DNA of 64,000 nt. Source: Pseudomonas lutea (lineage in GTDB: Bacteria; Pseudomonadota; Gammaproteobacteria; Pseudomonadales; Pseudomonadaceae). Each line of letters opens with the position of its first letter. Position 1 is the first letter of the stretch. The notes below the pieces were generated by a model, which was given only the letters and a program-made list of their open reading frames with translations, searched no databases and was not told where the DNA came from. Shown here piece after piece: positions 17,990 to 26,666 of this stretch. The position numbers and the translations under genes were made by a program. The stretch is taken from the NCBI RefSeq assembly GCF_000759445.1, contig NZ_JRMB01000001.1, positions 186,001 through 250,000 of the forward strand, written 5' to 3'.

Positions 17990-18245
17990 TCGGGTTTCGC
18001 CTTCGGCGAGTTACTTTTAAAAAGCACTAAAAGTAACCAAAAGTGCCTGCTCCTGGTTTGGCCCCTCCTTCGTCGGGGTTCCTTCACTCCGCTCTCGCTC
18101 CGTGGGCCCGCCGCCATCCGCCATCCATGGCGGGGGGCGGCTCTCACGGCATCCATGCCGCTCGGCCCACTCCACGAGACCTGCGTTCAGCCTGCACCCA
18201 AGTCGCGATTGGCGGTGACTGGGATTTTTGCGTACGGAGATCAAA
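17990..18245. repeat. dispersed Pseudomonas intergenic repeat
   Basis: The stretch containing GGCGAGTTACTTTT, AAAAGTAACCAAAAG, and a run of GCTC/GTGGGCCC-type words is a form of the long intergenic element found in many copies in pseudomonad genomes, where it is often mis-annotated as short genes (DUF1534-like). It contains the inverted words AGTTACTTTT and AAAAGTAAC. I recognise it from general knowledge; copy number in this genome cannot be seen here. No gene is present. Confidence 0.6.
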
Positions 18246-18270
18246 AGCGCTCTTAAAGCAGATCAACTGC

Positions 18271-18452
18271 TTCCCGGCTGAAGCCAGTCCCACTAAAGCA
18301 TCGTGTCCATTCAGTGGGGGCTGTGTTTGGGGTTAATTGAAGGAACGCGCCATGCCTTTGTGGGACCGGCTTTAGCCGGGAAGGCGTCGAGCGACGCGCC
18401 GCAGAATGATGGGGGTACGCACAAGCCTCTTCCCGACTGACGCCGGTCCCAC
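18271..18452. repeat. three alternating REP-like sequences (GTGGGACCGGC type)
   Basis: TTCCCGGCTGAAGCCAGTCC (18271-18290) is inverted relative to GTGGGACCGGCTTTAGCCGG (18360-18379), and a third copy in the first orientation lies at 18430-18452. Alternation of orientation gives a foldable REP doublet. They fill the 737-base gap between the HD gene and the MFS gene, in which no gene is seen. Confidence 0.7.
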
Positions 18453-18683
18453 TGAAGTAATCGATCGTTCCCCACGCCCCGCGTGGTCATGCATCCGTCG
18501 ACACTCCGCGTCGGTGTGTCCCTGACCGGTTGAGGCGTTCTTGAGGCGGGTCCCTTCAACATCCCTTCTTCGGCATTGTTTCAAGCTTTGTTAGGCTGGT
18601 CCCTATTTCGAGGGGGACTCATTTGTTTACATCGCTTCACCGTAAATGAATCTGTCCCCGTCCAGGCATTCAAGGGAGCGGCA

Positions 18684-19835
18684 ATGACCTCCATCAGCAC
18701 CGCAGCGCCTGTTGTACCGGGGCGGCTGGAGCAGTTTTCCACACGTATCGCTTTTTTTGTTACCGGGTTCAGCATGTCCGCATGGGCGCCGCTGGTGCCT
18801 TATGCAAAAAGCCGGCTAGGGCTGGACGACGCTGGCCTCGGCCTGTTGCTGCTGTGCCTGGGCATCGGCTCGATTGTTTCGATGCCGTTGGCCGGCGCCA
18901 TGACCGTGCGCTATGGCTGTCGGCGCCTGATCCTGCTGACGGGCACCATCGCCTGCCTGTGTCTGCCTCTGCTGGCGACACTGACCTCCGTGCCGTTGAT
19001 GGTGCTCACACTCTTCGTTTATGGCGGGAGCATGGGCGCGCTGGGTTGCATCACCAATATCCAGGCCATCATCGTCGAACGGGCGAGCGGCAAGACCATG
19101 ATGTCCGGTTTTCATGGTCTCTTCAGTTGTGGCGGGATTGTGGGCGCGGCAGGTGTTTCGGCTCTGCTCAGCGTCGGTGTTTTCCCCTGGCTGGCGATGG
19201 GCGTAGTGGCGTTTTTCATTGCGATTGCGCTGTACAAGGCGGCGCCGCATTTGCTGCCCTATGGGGGCGAAGCGGGAGGTCCGGCGTTTGCGATTCCCCG
19301 TGGCGTGGTGCTGTTCCTCGGCCTGATGTGCTTCACGGTGTTCCTCACTGAAGGCGCGATGCTCGACTGGAGCGCCGTGTTCCTCAGCGCGCAGCGCGGG
19401 GTCGAGCCGTCCTACGCAGGGTTCGGTTACGCGGTGTTCGCGTTGGCCATGGCGATCGGACGCCTGTGCGGCGATCCTATCGTCAGGCGTTTGGGGGTGC
19501 ACAAAATCATCCTGTTCGGAGGCTTGTGCGCGGCGGCCGGCATGACCGTCGCCACGTTGATTCCGGTATGGCAGGCCGCGCTGTGCGGTTACGCGCTGGT
19601 GGGCATTGGCTGTTCCAATATCGTGCCGGTGTTCTACAGCGCGGTCGGGCGGCAGAAAACCATGCCGGAGAACGTCGCGGTGCCGGCGATCACCACCCTG
19701 GGGTACGCCGGCATTTTGATGGGGCCTGCCGGCATTGGTTTCGTCGCCCACCTGAGCAGCCTCGGTGCGGCGTTCATGGTGATCGCCGTCATGCTGCTGG
19801 GTGTGGCAATCAGTGGCCGGTTCTTGCGGGTGTGA
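18684..19835 (+). CDS. MFS transporter
   Basis: A 383-residue, 12-helix major facilitator of the small, compact type (similar to the YbjJ / fucose-permease-like branch). N-terminal IAFFVTGFSMSAWAPLVPYAK and the loop AGAMTVRYGCRRLILLTG mark helices 1-3; the second half repeats the layout with GRLCGDPIVRRLG. The ATG at 18684 is preceded by AAGGGAG; the frame extends to 18576 through repeat DNA. Substrate unknown. No linked enzyme gene is present. Confidence 0.8.
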   Translation: MTSISTAAPVVPGRLEQFSTRIAFFVTGFSMSAWAPLVPYAKSRLGLDDAGLGLLLLCLGIGSIVSMPLAGAMTVRYGCRRLILLTGTIACLCLPLLATLTSVPLMVLTLFVYGGSMGALGCITNIQAIIVERASGKTMMSGFHGLFSCGGIVGAAGVSALLSVGVFPWLAMGVVAFFIAIALYKAAPHLLPYGGEAGGPAFAIPRGVVLFLGLMCFTVFLTEGAMLDWSAVFLSAQRGVEPSYAGFGYAVFALAMAIGRLCGDPIVRRLGVHKIILFGGLCAAAGMTVATLIPVWQAALCGYALVGIGCSNIVPVFYSAVGRQKTMPENVAVPAITTLGYAGILMGPAGIGFVAHLSSLGAAFMVIAVMLLGVAISGRFLRV

Positions 19836-19958
19836 TGCCTGGCACCGGATCGATGCATCTTTTAAAGGTGCGTCCGTCAATGGGGGCGCGGCGACAGCGA
19901 CGCCTGTGGGCGAGCAGGCTCATACAGCGCCGTCCTGTCGCCCGGACCGCGCTGAGTA

Positions 19959-20396
19959 TCAGCCTGGCATCATCGCAAAGCCCACACCGAAGCGGTTCCA
20001 GGCATTGATGGTCGCCGCGGCCAATGTGATGTTGACCACTTCGGCCTCGCTGTAATGCTCCAGCAGCGCTTCGTATTGATGCTGCGGCGCGCGATGCACG
20101 GGCAGCAGGGTCAGGCTTTCAACCCAGGCGAGCACGACTTTTTCCTTCTCGGTGAAGAACTCGGTCTCTTCCCAGACGCTGAGCGTCTGCAGCCTGGCCT
20201 CGGTCTCACCGGCCTTGCGCGCATCATTGGCGTGCATGTTGACGCAATAGGCGCAGCCATTCAGCTGCGAAGCCCGCAGGCGAATCAGCTCCAGCAATGA
20301 GTGGTCCAGCCCGGATTTACTCAGCACGACTTCGAGGCCGGCCATGGCTTTGTAGACTTCCGGAGATTTCTGCGCCCAGGCAATTCGTGTGTTCAT
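19959..20396 (-). CDS. carboxymuconolactone decarboxylase / AhpD-family protein
   Basis: A 145-residue helical protein with the AhpD redox motif Cys48-Ala-Tyr-Cys51 followed by His55 (NGCAYCVNMH). Proteins with this motif act as thiol-dependent peroxidases, although the family is named after a decarboxylase that lacks the CxxC. The start at 20396 (MNTRIAW) is family-like; the frame extends far upstream across the promoter without similarity. It sits 121 bases from the PACE gene in the same direction. Confidence 0.85.
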   Translation of the reverse strand: MNTRIAWAQKSPEVYKAMAGLEVVLSKSGLDHSLLELIRLRASQLNGCAYCVNMHANDARKAGETEARLQTLSVWEETEFFTEKEKVVLAWVESLTLLPVHRAPQHQYEALLEHYSEAEVVNITLAAATINAWNRFGVGFAMMPG

Positions 20397-20517
20397 GGCA
20401 AAGGGTCTCTTCGTAGGGGTCAGCGACTGTCGCTTCACGTGGCGAGACTTTACGCTTGGGCCGCGATGCGCCGAATAGCCAATAAAGAGGGTTTCCGGGA
20501 GTCCAATTACGCCGCGG

Positions 20518-21003
20518 TCAATCAACCATACAGGGGCGAGAACGGGCGAGCAGGCGCTCGCGAAGACGGTCGTAGGCGAGGTTGAACAGCATCGTGTACG
20601 GCAGAAACAGCAGCAGCAGGCCAATGTCCAGCACAAAGGCTTCGAGCAGGCTGATCGACAGCCACCAGGCCACCATCGGCACCACCATAAACACCAGACC
20701 CACTTCAAAGCTGATGGCGTGCAAGGCTCGAACTTTCAGGCTCATGGCGAAGCCAACGCGGGCCCGCAGGCGATCGAACAGCGCATTGAAAACCATGTTC
20801 CAGAGCATCGCCACTGTGGAAATCATCACCGTCATCGCGCCCATCTTGCCGATCGATTGCCCCAGCACCCAGGCCAGCCCGGGGGCGAACATCAATACGC
20901 CAATCAGCTCGAACAGCAGCGCATGCAGCGCGCGCTCCTTGAGGGACTTGGGCGCAACGACCGGTTTGGCGACCGGCTTCGATGACAGAGTGTGCAGGGG
21001 CAT
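20518..21003 (-). CDS. PACE-family efflux transporter
   Basis: A 161-residue inner-membrane protein of the proteobacterial antimicrobial compound efflux family (AceI-like). Two tandem domains of two helices each begin with the hallmark KERALHALLFELIGVLMFAP and KVRALHAISFEVGLVFMVVP; each repeat ends in WNMVFNALFDRLR or FNLAYDRLR. Members export biocides such as chlorhexidine and, physiologically, diamines. The start at 21003 lacks a clear ribosome site; 21036 is an alternative. A divergent LysR gene 118 bases away is the likely activator, as is usual for this family. Confidence 0.88.
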   Translation of the reverse strand: MPLHTLSSKPVAKPVVAPKSLKERALHALLFELIGVLMFAPGLAWVLGQSIGKMGAMTVMISTVAMLWNMVFNALFDRLRARVGFAMSLKVRALHAISFEVGLVFMVVPMVAWWLSISLLEAFVLDIGLLLLFLPYTMLFNLAYDRLRERLLARSRPCMVD

Positions 21004-21121
21004 GTGGGCAATCGCTTTACGAGGGCAGGCGTGCATTGTCAGGTAGCCATGGGCTAGAGTGAAGATCGGTCCCATCGGAAAAACCGATGGCGGCGCTATG
21101 TGCTGTTCAGAGGTGTCCACT

Positions 21122-22009
21122 GTGAGCTATTCCCCCGAAGCCCTCGAAGCGTTCGCCCAGACCATCGCGCTGGGTTCGTTCAGCGCCGCCGCCCGGCGTC
21201 TGGGCAAAAGCCAGTCGACCATCAGCGAGGCCATTTCACGGCTGGAAATTGATCTCGGCGTCGAACTGTTTGATCGATCGACCCGCCATCCGGCGCTGAC
21301 CGAAGCGGGCAGGGCGCTGGAAGGGCGCATCGAGGATGTGCTCGCCGCCTCCGATACGCTGCGTCGCGCGGCGGGCCGTCTGGTTGAAGGGATGGAACCG
21401 CGCCTGACACTGGTGCTGTCCGACGCCAATCAGTTCGCCGAATTCCAGGCCCGCATGACCGAGCTTGATCAACGCTTTCCGGAGCTGGAACTGGAGTGCG
21501 TGTTTGCCGAGCATGGCGACGCGATCAACTTGATCCAGACGGGACGCGCGTCCCTGGGCTTGCTGTCCGCCCAGGCTTCCTACCCGCCGGAAGTGGGCTA
21601 CGCGACCATTGTCGAGCGCGCCGACTTTGGCATCTTCGTTTCCCACAGCCACCCGTTGGCCGCCGAAACGGCTGTTGATTACCGCCACCTGGCGCAGCAT
21701 CGGGCGTTGCGCCTGAACACCATCGTCGATGAAAGCGTGCCCACCGACGACCTGCCCAGTGGGGCGCGACGCAGCTGGTCAGCGCCCAACTACTTGCTGT
21801 TGATGGACATGGCGATCTTTGGATTCGGCTGGTCGGCGCTGCCGCGCTGGCTGGTCAGCACCTGCGGTCAGGGTCGGTTGAGGGAACTCAAGGTGCCGGG
21901 CTGGCCGCGCAGCTCGGCGGTCGACGTGATCTGGTCCCGGCAAAAGAGCCTCGGCCCGGCAGGGACGTGGTTGCTGGACACGCTGCTGGAGGGGCGAGGC
22001 GGGTATTAA
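21122..22009 (+). CDS. LysR-family regulator, divergent from the PACE efflux gene
   Basis: About 295 residues. The HTH lies at the N-terminus (FAQTIALGSFSAAARRLGKSQSTISEAISRLEIDLGVELFDR) and is followed by the effector-binding domain. A GTG at 21122 with AGAGG in front is the best start; ATG 21098 and 21059 are in frame upstream. By location it regulates the PACE gene and itself through the 118-base divergent promoter region. Confidence 0.87.
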   Translation: MSYSPEALEAFAQTIALGSFSAAARRLGKSQSTISEAISRLEIDLGVELFDRSTRHPALTEAGRALEGRIEDVLAASDTLRRAAGRLVEGMEPRLTLVLSDANQFAEFQARMTELDQRFPELELECVFAEHGDAINLIQTGRASLGLLSAQASYPPEVGYATIVERADFGIFVSHSHPLAAETAVDYRHLAQHRALRLNTIVDESVPTDDLPSGARRSWSAPNYLLLMDMAIFGFGWSALPRWLVSTCGQGRLRELKVPGWPRSSAVDVIWSRQKSLGPAGTWLLDTLLEGRGGY

Positions 22010-22082
22010 TCCAGGCGGTCTAAATGCACTGTTTTTGCCCGTCGGCCCGTCTGATCGCGCCCTCAGAGGCCCCGCATCCCCT

Positions 22083-22172
22083 TGTAGGAGGCGCTTGCCC
22101 GCGATGCGTCAGACCAGACCGCACAGGTGTGTCAGGCCGATCGTTTTCGCGGGCAAGGTGGAGCGCCACCCC
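22083..22172. repeat. REP doublet in the gap between two LysR genes
   Basis: TGTAGGAGGCGCTTGCCCGC at 22083-22102 and, about 50 bases on, the inverted partner TCGCGGGCAAGGTGGAGCGC. It lies between the convergent LysR genes; no other feature is seen there. Confidence 0.6.
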
Positions 22173-22203
22173 CGGGTCGGTCCCACAGGATCTGCGTCTG
22201 CCA

Positions 22204-23160
22204 TCAGTGCGGTAAAGCGGGCGAATCCAATCCCTCCAGCCCAACCCCTGGCAGCACAAACCCCTCTGGCATCTCCTCGGCGAAGGCGTTCACCACCTCG
22301 CGGGTCAGGCCGACGATGTCTTCTACCAGTTCCATGCCGGCGCCGGTGCGCCAGCTGGCGACGATGTCCATCACGGGCGGCAGCGGCACGTTTTCGATCA
22401 GGGTCAACACGCCTTGGGCCAACTCCCCGTGCACCAGCGTGACCGGCAGTGCGCCGATGCCGAAACCGTCGCGCACCAGCCGGGTGATGGCCGATGCCGA
22501 GTTTACGCAGTTGATGCGCGGCGTGACGATGTGGGCGCTGTGCAACATGTTGAGGATGTCCTGATGCGGCCGCGAGTTGCGCGAGAAAGTGACGATGCGC
22601 GCCTCGGCAATTTCTTCAAGGGTGACGTCGGGCCGGTCGAATGCCGATCCGGCCGGCACCACCCAGCGCAGGGGGTAGCGCGCTAGCACCGCATTGCGCG
22701 CGCTGTCGAAGCGCAGCACATCGGTCTGAAAGATGATGTCCTGATAACCCTTCTCCAGCTGCGAGCAAAGATTACTGGCGGTCTCGGCGGTCAGCTCGAT
22801 TTCCAGATTCGGGTAACACTTCATCAGGCGTGTTACCAACGGGCTGAGCCAGGTGTGTATGACCGTATCCATGGCGCCGATACGAATGCGGCCACGCACC
22901 TGGTTCGGGTCTTTGATGGCCGCTTTCATGCTTTGCAGGGTGTCCATGATGTGCTCGGCATATTCCAGCACGCGCAGGCCTTCGGTGGTCAGCGACACGC
23001 CCCTGGAATCTCGAACGAACAGCCGCACGCCCATTTCATCTTCCAGCGCGGCGATACGGCTGGAAATGGACGCCTGGGTGCTGAACAGTTTTTCCGCCGT
23101 GAGGCGAAAGCTCTTAAGCCGCGCGACCCAGACGAAGGTTTCCAGAAACTTGAGGTTCAC
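22204..23160 (-). CDS. LysR-family regulator, divergent from the DUF969-DUF979 pair
   Basis: A 318-residue regulator with HTH residues about 3-60 (NLKFLETFVWVARLKSFRLTAEKLFSTQASISSRIAALEDEMGVRLF) and the usual substrate domain. The start is GTG 23160 with AAGGAG nine bases upstream. It is divergent from DUF969 with a 304-base spacer and most likely controls that operon. The C-terminal tail beyond the core (VNAFAEEMPEGFVLPGVGL) is longer than in many LysR proteins. Confidence 0.87.
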   Translation of the reverse strand: MNLKFLETFVWVARLKSFRLTAEKLFSTQASISSRIAALEDEMGVRLFVRDSRGVSLTTEGLRVLEYAEHIMDTLQSMKAAIKDPNQVRGRIRIGAMDTVIHTWLSPLVTRLMKCYPNLEIELTAETASNLCSQLEKGYQDIIFQTDVLRFDSARNAVLARYPLRWVVPAGSAFDRPDVTLEEIAEARIVTFSRNSRPHQDILNMLHSAHIVTPRINCVNSASAITRLVRDGFGIGALPVTLVHGELAQGVLTLIENVPLPPVMDIVASWRTGAGMELVEDIVGLTREVVNAFAEEMPEGFVLPGVGLEGLDSPALPH

Positions 23161-23464
23161 CAAAAAACTCCTTGAACAATGGAGGCCCGGAGACGTGCAG
23201 CACGCTCGTGGAATCGACGCGCGAGGCTGTCACCGCCGGAATAATCTGCAGACGCGGCAGCAGGTTGCATGCCACCCGGGCAACAGAAAAATTTATCGGG
23301 CATAGCGGTTTTTTCCCGTTGGACGTCGCGGCGCTGACTGCGGTGCCATGGGCCGGCGGCGCGATGACTACGCTGAGCATGGGCGCTGCCGTCGGCTCGT
23401 TTCGCCAATCCGTTTCTCATTTGTGTCCCAGCAAGGTATCGCAACCGCCACCGAGAATCCCATC

Positions 23465-24193
23465 ATGCAAACCGCAATCAACCTCTGGCCGCTGCTCGGC
23501 GTGCTGGTCATCGTTCTGGGCTTCGTCCTGCGCTTCAATCCCATGCTGGTCGTGGCGCTTGCCGCGCTTGCCACAGGTCTTGCAGCCAGCATGCCGCTGG
23601 ACACCCTGCTGGCCACCATCGGTAACGGTTTCATCAAGACCCGCACACTGCCGCTGATCATCCTGCTGCCGCTGGCAGTGATCGGCCTGCTTGAGCGGCA
23701 CGGCCTGCGTCTGCATGCACAAAACTGGATCGCCCGATTCACCGGTGCCACGGCAGGGCGCTTGCTGATCGCTTACCTGTTCGTGCGAGAAACCACCGCG
23801 GCGCTGGGGCTTACCAGCCTGGGCGGGCATCCGCAAATGGTGCGCCCACTGCTCGCGCCGATGGCCGAGGGTGCCGCTGAGTCGGGCTTCGGCAAGTTAC
23901 CCGAAGCCTTGCGCATCAAGCTGCTGTCGCTGTGCGCGGCGACGGATAACGTCGGGCTGTTCTTCGGTGAGGACATCTTTGTGGCGTTTGGCGCGATTGC
24001 CCTGATGCACACCTTTCTGCTGGGCTCGGGCATTGACGTTGACCCCATGCACATCGCCTTCTGGGGAATCCCGACGGCGATTTGCGCGTTCGTCATCCAC
24101 GCCATCCGCCTGCACCGTTTCGATCAGCGCCTTGACCGCGAACTGCAGGCGCTGCCGCCAGGCTCCGCTGCGCGGAAGGAGCTCGCGCCATGA
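23465..24193 (+). CDS. DUF969 integral membrane protein
   Basis: A 242-residue hydrophobic protein with about six membrane segments, beginning INLWPLLGVLVIVLGFVLRFNPMLVVALAALATG. This is the DUF969 family, always paired with DUF979. The pair resembles one transporter split in two halves. In other bacteria it often stands next to pyrrolidone-carboxylate peptidase or 5-oxoprolinase genes, which suggests 5-oxoproline or peptide-derived acids as substrate, but no such gene is in this window. Its stop overlaps the next start (ATGA). Confidence 0.85.
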   Translation: MQTAINLWPLLGVLVIVLGFVLRFNPMLVVALAALATGLAASMPLDTLLATIGNGFIKTRTLPLIILLPLAVIGLLERHGLRLHAQNWIARFTGATAGRLLIAYLFVRETTAALGLTSLGGHPQMVRPLLAPMAEGAAESGFGKLPEALRIKLLSLCAATDNVGLFFGEDIFVAFGAIALMHTFLLGSGIDVDPMHIAFWGIPTAICAFVIHAIRLHRFDQRLDRELQALPPGSAARKELAP

Positions 24194-25140
24194 TCATTTC
24201 CATTCACTACCTTTACTGGCTGGCGGGCGTGATTCTGGCGATCACCGCGTTCATGACCGTCACTGATCGCAGCAATCCCAAGCGCTGGACGACAGGGCTG
24301 TTCTGGGGCTTGTTCGCCATCGCGTTCCTGGTGGGCGAGCGCCTGCCGCCGGTGTGGGTGGGCGTCGGTGTGATCGTCATGGCGGTCATTGCCGGGTTCG
24401 GCGGCGTGGGTTTCGGCCAGCATGAGAACCTCAATGACCGGGCACGGCGCGAGAGTGCAGGGCGGTTGAAGAACAAACTGTTCATTCCGGCCCTGGCGAT
24501 TCCCCTGGTCACCGTGGTCGGTGCGGTGCTGCTGAAGAACGTCAAGTTCGGCGATGTCTATTTACTGGACCCGGCCAACAGCACGTTCGTGTCGCTGGGC
24601 ATTGGCAGCCTGGTGGCGTTGGGGCTGGCGTGCTGGCTGACCCGGGACACGCCGGTGCAAGCCATGCGCGAGTCGCGGCGTCTCACCGAAGCATTGGGCT
24701 GGGCGCTGGTCCTGCCGCAGATGCTGGCGATGCTCGGGCTGGTGTTCAACGATGCTGGCGTTGGCAAGGCGGTGGCGCACTTGGCAACGGCGTACATCAA
24801 CCTTGATTTCCGGCTCGTCGCGGTGATGGTGTACGTGCTGGGCATGGCGCTGTTCACTATTGTCATGGGCAACGGTTTTGCGGCGTTCCCGGTAATGACG
24901 GGCGGCATCGGTGTGCCGGTGCTGGTGGGCATGTACGGCGCCAATCCAGCGGTCATGGCCGCGATTGGCATGTTTTCGGGCTACTGCGGCACGCTGATGA
25001 CGCCGATGGCCGCAAACTACAACCTGATCCCGGCCGCGTTGCTGGAGCTGCCGGACAAATACGCGGTGATCAAAGCGCAGATACCGACGGCGCTGGCGAT
25101 GTTGGTGGCCAACATAGTGCTGCTCTATTTCCTGATGTAA
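24190..25140 (+). CDS. DUF979 integral membrane protein
   Basis: A 316-residue protein with about nine membrane segments, the usual partner of DUF969 and cotranslated with it through a 4-base overlap. Segments such as NGFAAFPVMTGGIGVPVLVGMYGANPAVMAAIGMFSGYCGTLMTPMAANYNLIPAALLEL resemble the re-entrant substrate loop of ion-coupled acid transporters, which supports a joint transport function. Nothing downstream is linked; a REP doublet follows. Confidence 0.85.
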   Translation: MIISIHYLYWLAGVILAITAFMTVTDRSNPKRWTTGLFWGLFAIAFLVGERLPPVWVGVGVIVMAVIAGFGGVGFGQHENLNDRARRESAGRLKNKLFIPALAIPLVTVVGAVLLKNVKFGDVYLLDPANSTFVSLGIGSLVALGLACWLTRDTPVQAMRESRRLTEALGWALVLPQMLAMLGLVFNDAGVGKAVAHLATAYINLDFRLVAVMVYVLGMALFTIVMGNGFAAFPVMTGGIGVPVLVGMYGANPAVMAAIGMFSGYCGTLMTPMAANYNLIPAALLELPDKYAVIKAQIPTALAMLVANIVLLYFLM

Positions 25141-25193
25141 TTGTGGAGTTATCGGCTTCACTTGCCGATGAAATGACAGCTTGCCCTGACGCC

Positions 25194-25315
25194 TTCCCGG
25201 GCAAGCGCGCTCCTGCGGCCTACGCTCAGGATCAAAAGCCATCTCCATCCGCGTCTGGCTTTCGCTCAGGGTCGAGTGGCATCGCGGTCCTGTAGGAGCG
25301 CGCTTGCCCGCGATC
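25194..25315. repeat. REP doublet after DUF979
   Basis: TTCCCGGGCAAGCGCGCTCC at 25194-25213 is the inverse of TGTAGGAGCGCGCTTGCCCG at 25291-25310. The pair lies in the 538-base gap before deoK. Confidence 0.75.
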
Positions 25316-25447
25316 TGGCGCGAAGCGGCAGCAAACCACGCAATCGATCCCTCCCTGCTTTTCCTGCCTCTTGCGCTGCCCAGCCTCGTCTCCAGATCAA
25401 CTGTTCTGCCTCCCGGCACCATAACTAACGACATTAAATCCCCTCAT

Positions 25448-25461
25448 CGCAAACGTTTGCG
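25448..25461. promoter_or_regulatory. 14-bp palindrome CGCAAACGTTTGCG, LacI-family operator type
   Basis: A perfect palindrome centred on a CpG, with the sequence style of PurR/RbsR operators (GCAAACGTTTGC). It lies 218 bases upstream of the deoK start codon. No LacI-type gene is adjacent; the one LacI regulator in the window (61.5 kb) belongs to the gluconate genes and has different sites. Either a distant ribose- or purine-responsive repressor acts here, or the match is accidental. Confidence 0.5.
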
Positions 25462-25599
25462 CTAAACCGTGGTCTGTACGACCGGTGGTTGCGAAGCCTC
25501 TGTCTCAAGGCTTCCAACGACCCTCGGCGTGCGCTTTTCGCCGCTGGCGCACAAGCGCCTGTGAGCACCTGAAAAAATAGGTTGAATAGTCACACAAAA

Positions 25600-25615
25600 T
25601 GTTATTTAAATAACA
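25600..25615. promoter_or_regulatory. 16-bp DeoR-type operator upstream of deoK
   Basis: TGTTATTTAAATAACA is a perfect palindrome 64 bases before the deoK ATG, in an AT-rich promoter region. Its outer bases and length equal those of the E. coli DeoR operator (TGTTAGAATTCTAACA). A related site precedes deoC and the repressor gene at 30235-30261. Confidence 0.75.
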
Positions 25616-25678
25616 AAAATAAAACCGCGACGGCGGCTCATCTTCCGGGCCCAGCGGGTGCACAAGGTAATCACACAC

Positions 25679-26599
25679 ATGAACAAGATCGCGGTCATCG
25701 GCAGCAACATGGTGGATTTGATCACCTACATCGACCGGATGCCGGCGCAGGGCGAGACCCTCGAAGCACCCAATTTCGCCATGGGCTGCGGGGGCAAAGG
25801 TGCCAACCAGGCTGTAGCGGCTGCCAAGCTTGGGGCGGACGTGCTGATGCTGAGCAAGGTTGGCGACGACATGTTTGCCGACAACACCCTGGCCAACTTC
25901 ACCCGCTACGGGATCGATACCCAGTTCGTGCAGCGGGTGCCCGGGGTTTCCAGTGGCGTGGCGCCGATCTTCGTGCAGAGCGACTCGCACAACAGCATCC
26001 TCATCGTCAAAGGCGCCAATGCGCACCTGAAGCCGGCAGACATCGATGCGGCACAGGCGGCACTGCGCGATTGCGCGCTGATCGTGCTGCAGCTGGAAAT
26101 CGAGCTTGAGACGGTTTACTACGCCATCGAATTCGCCAAGGCCAACGGGATTCCAGTGCTGCTCAACCCTGCGCCGGCCGTCAAAGGCTTGAGCCGTGAG
26201 CACCTGTCGCAGCTGGACTTTTTCATCCCCAACGAAACCGAGCTGGCGTTGATCACCGGGCAGACCGTCGATTCCCTTGAATCGGCACGCGCCGCAGCCT
26301 TGCAACTGGTACAGGACGGTATCCGCCACGTCATCGTGACCCTGGGTGAGAAGGGCGCGCTGTACGTGGGCGAAGAAGGCGAATTTCGCGTTGAGGGCAT
26401 CAAGGTCGACGCCCGCGACACCACCGGCGCAGGCGATGCGTTCATTGGCTGCTTCGCCCGCCACTGGAGCGAAGACGGCGACATGCGCAACGCCATGACC
26501 CGTGCGGTGGCCTATTCCGCCTGTTCGGTCACAGGCCTCGGTACCCAGAGTTCTTACCCGGACGCTGCCGCGTTCGGCCACTTTCTCGACACCCTTTGA
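25679..26599 (+). CDS. deoK: deoxyribokinase (PfkB/ribokinase family)
   Basis: A 306-residue sugar kinase. The PfkB N-terminal motif is GCGGKGANQAVAAAKLG (residues 37-53), and the ATP/catalytic motif DTTGAGDAF (247-255) carries the catalytic base Asp253. It would phosphorylate 2-deoxy-D-ribose at C5, giving the substrate of DeoC. The assignment to deoxyribose rather than ribose rests on the neighbours: a deoP-like permease, deoX, a DeoR-type repressor and deoC. The ATG at 25679 has AAGGT upstream and follows a DeoR-type palindrome. Confidence 0.83.
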   Translation: MNKIAVIGSNMVDLITYIDRMPAQGETLEAPNFAMGCGGKGANQAVAAAKLGADVLMLSKVGDDMFADNTLANFTRYGIDTQFVQRVPGVSSGVAPIFVQSDSHNSILIVKGANAHLKPADIDAAQAALRDCALIVLQLEIELETVYYAIEFAKANGIPVLLNPAPAVKGLSREHLSQLDFFIPNETELALITGQTVDSLESARAAALQLVQDGIRHVIVTLGEKGALYVGEEGEFRVEGIKVDARDTTGAGDAFIGCFARHWSEDGDMRNAMTRAVAYSACSVTGLGTQSSYPDAAAFGHFLDTL

Positions 26600-26666
26600 G
26601 CCGCCGCGCCCTGCCGATCGCCTGATCGGTGGGGCGGGTATTCCCTGCACTTCCCGGAGAACAACA

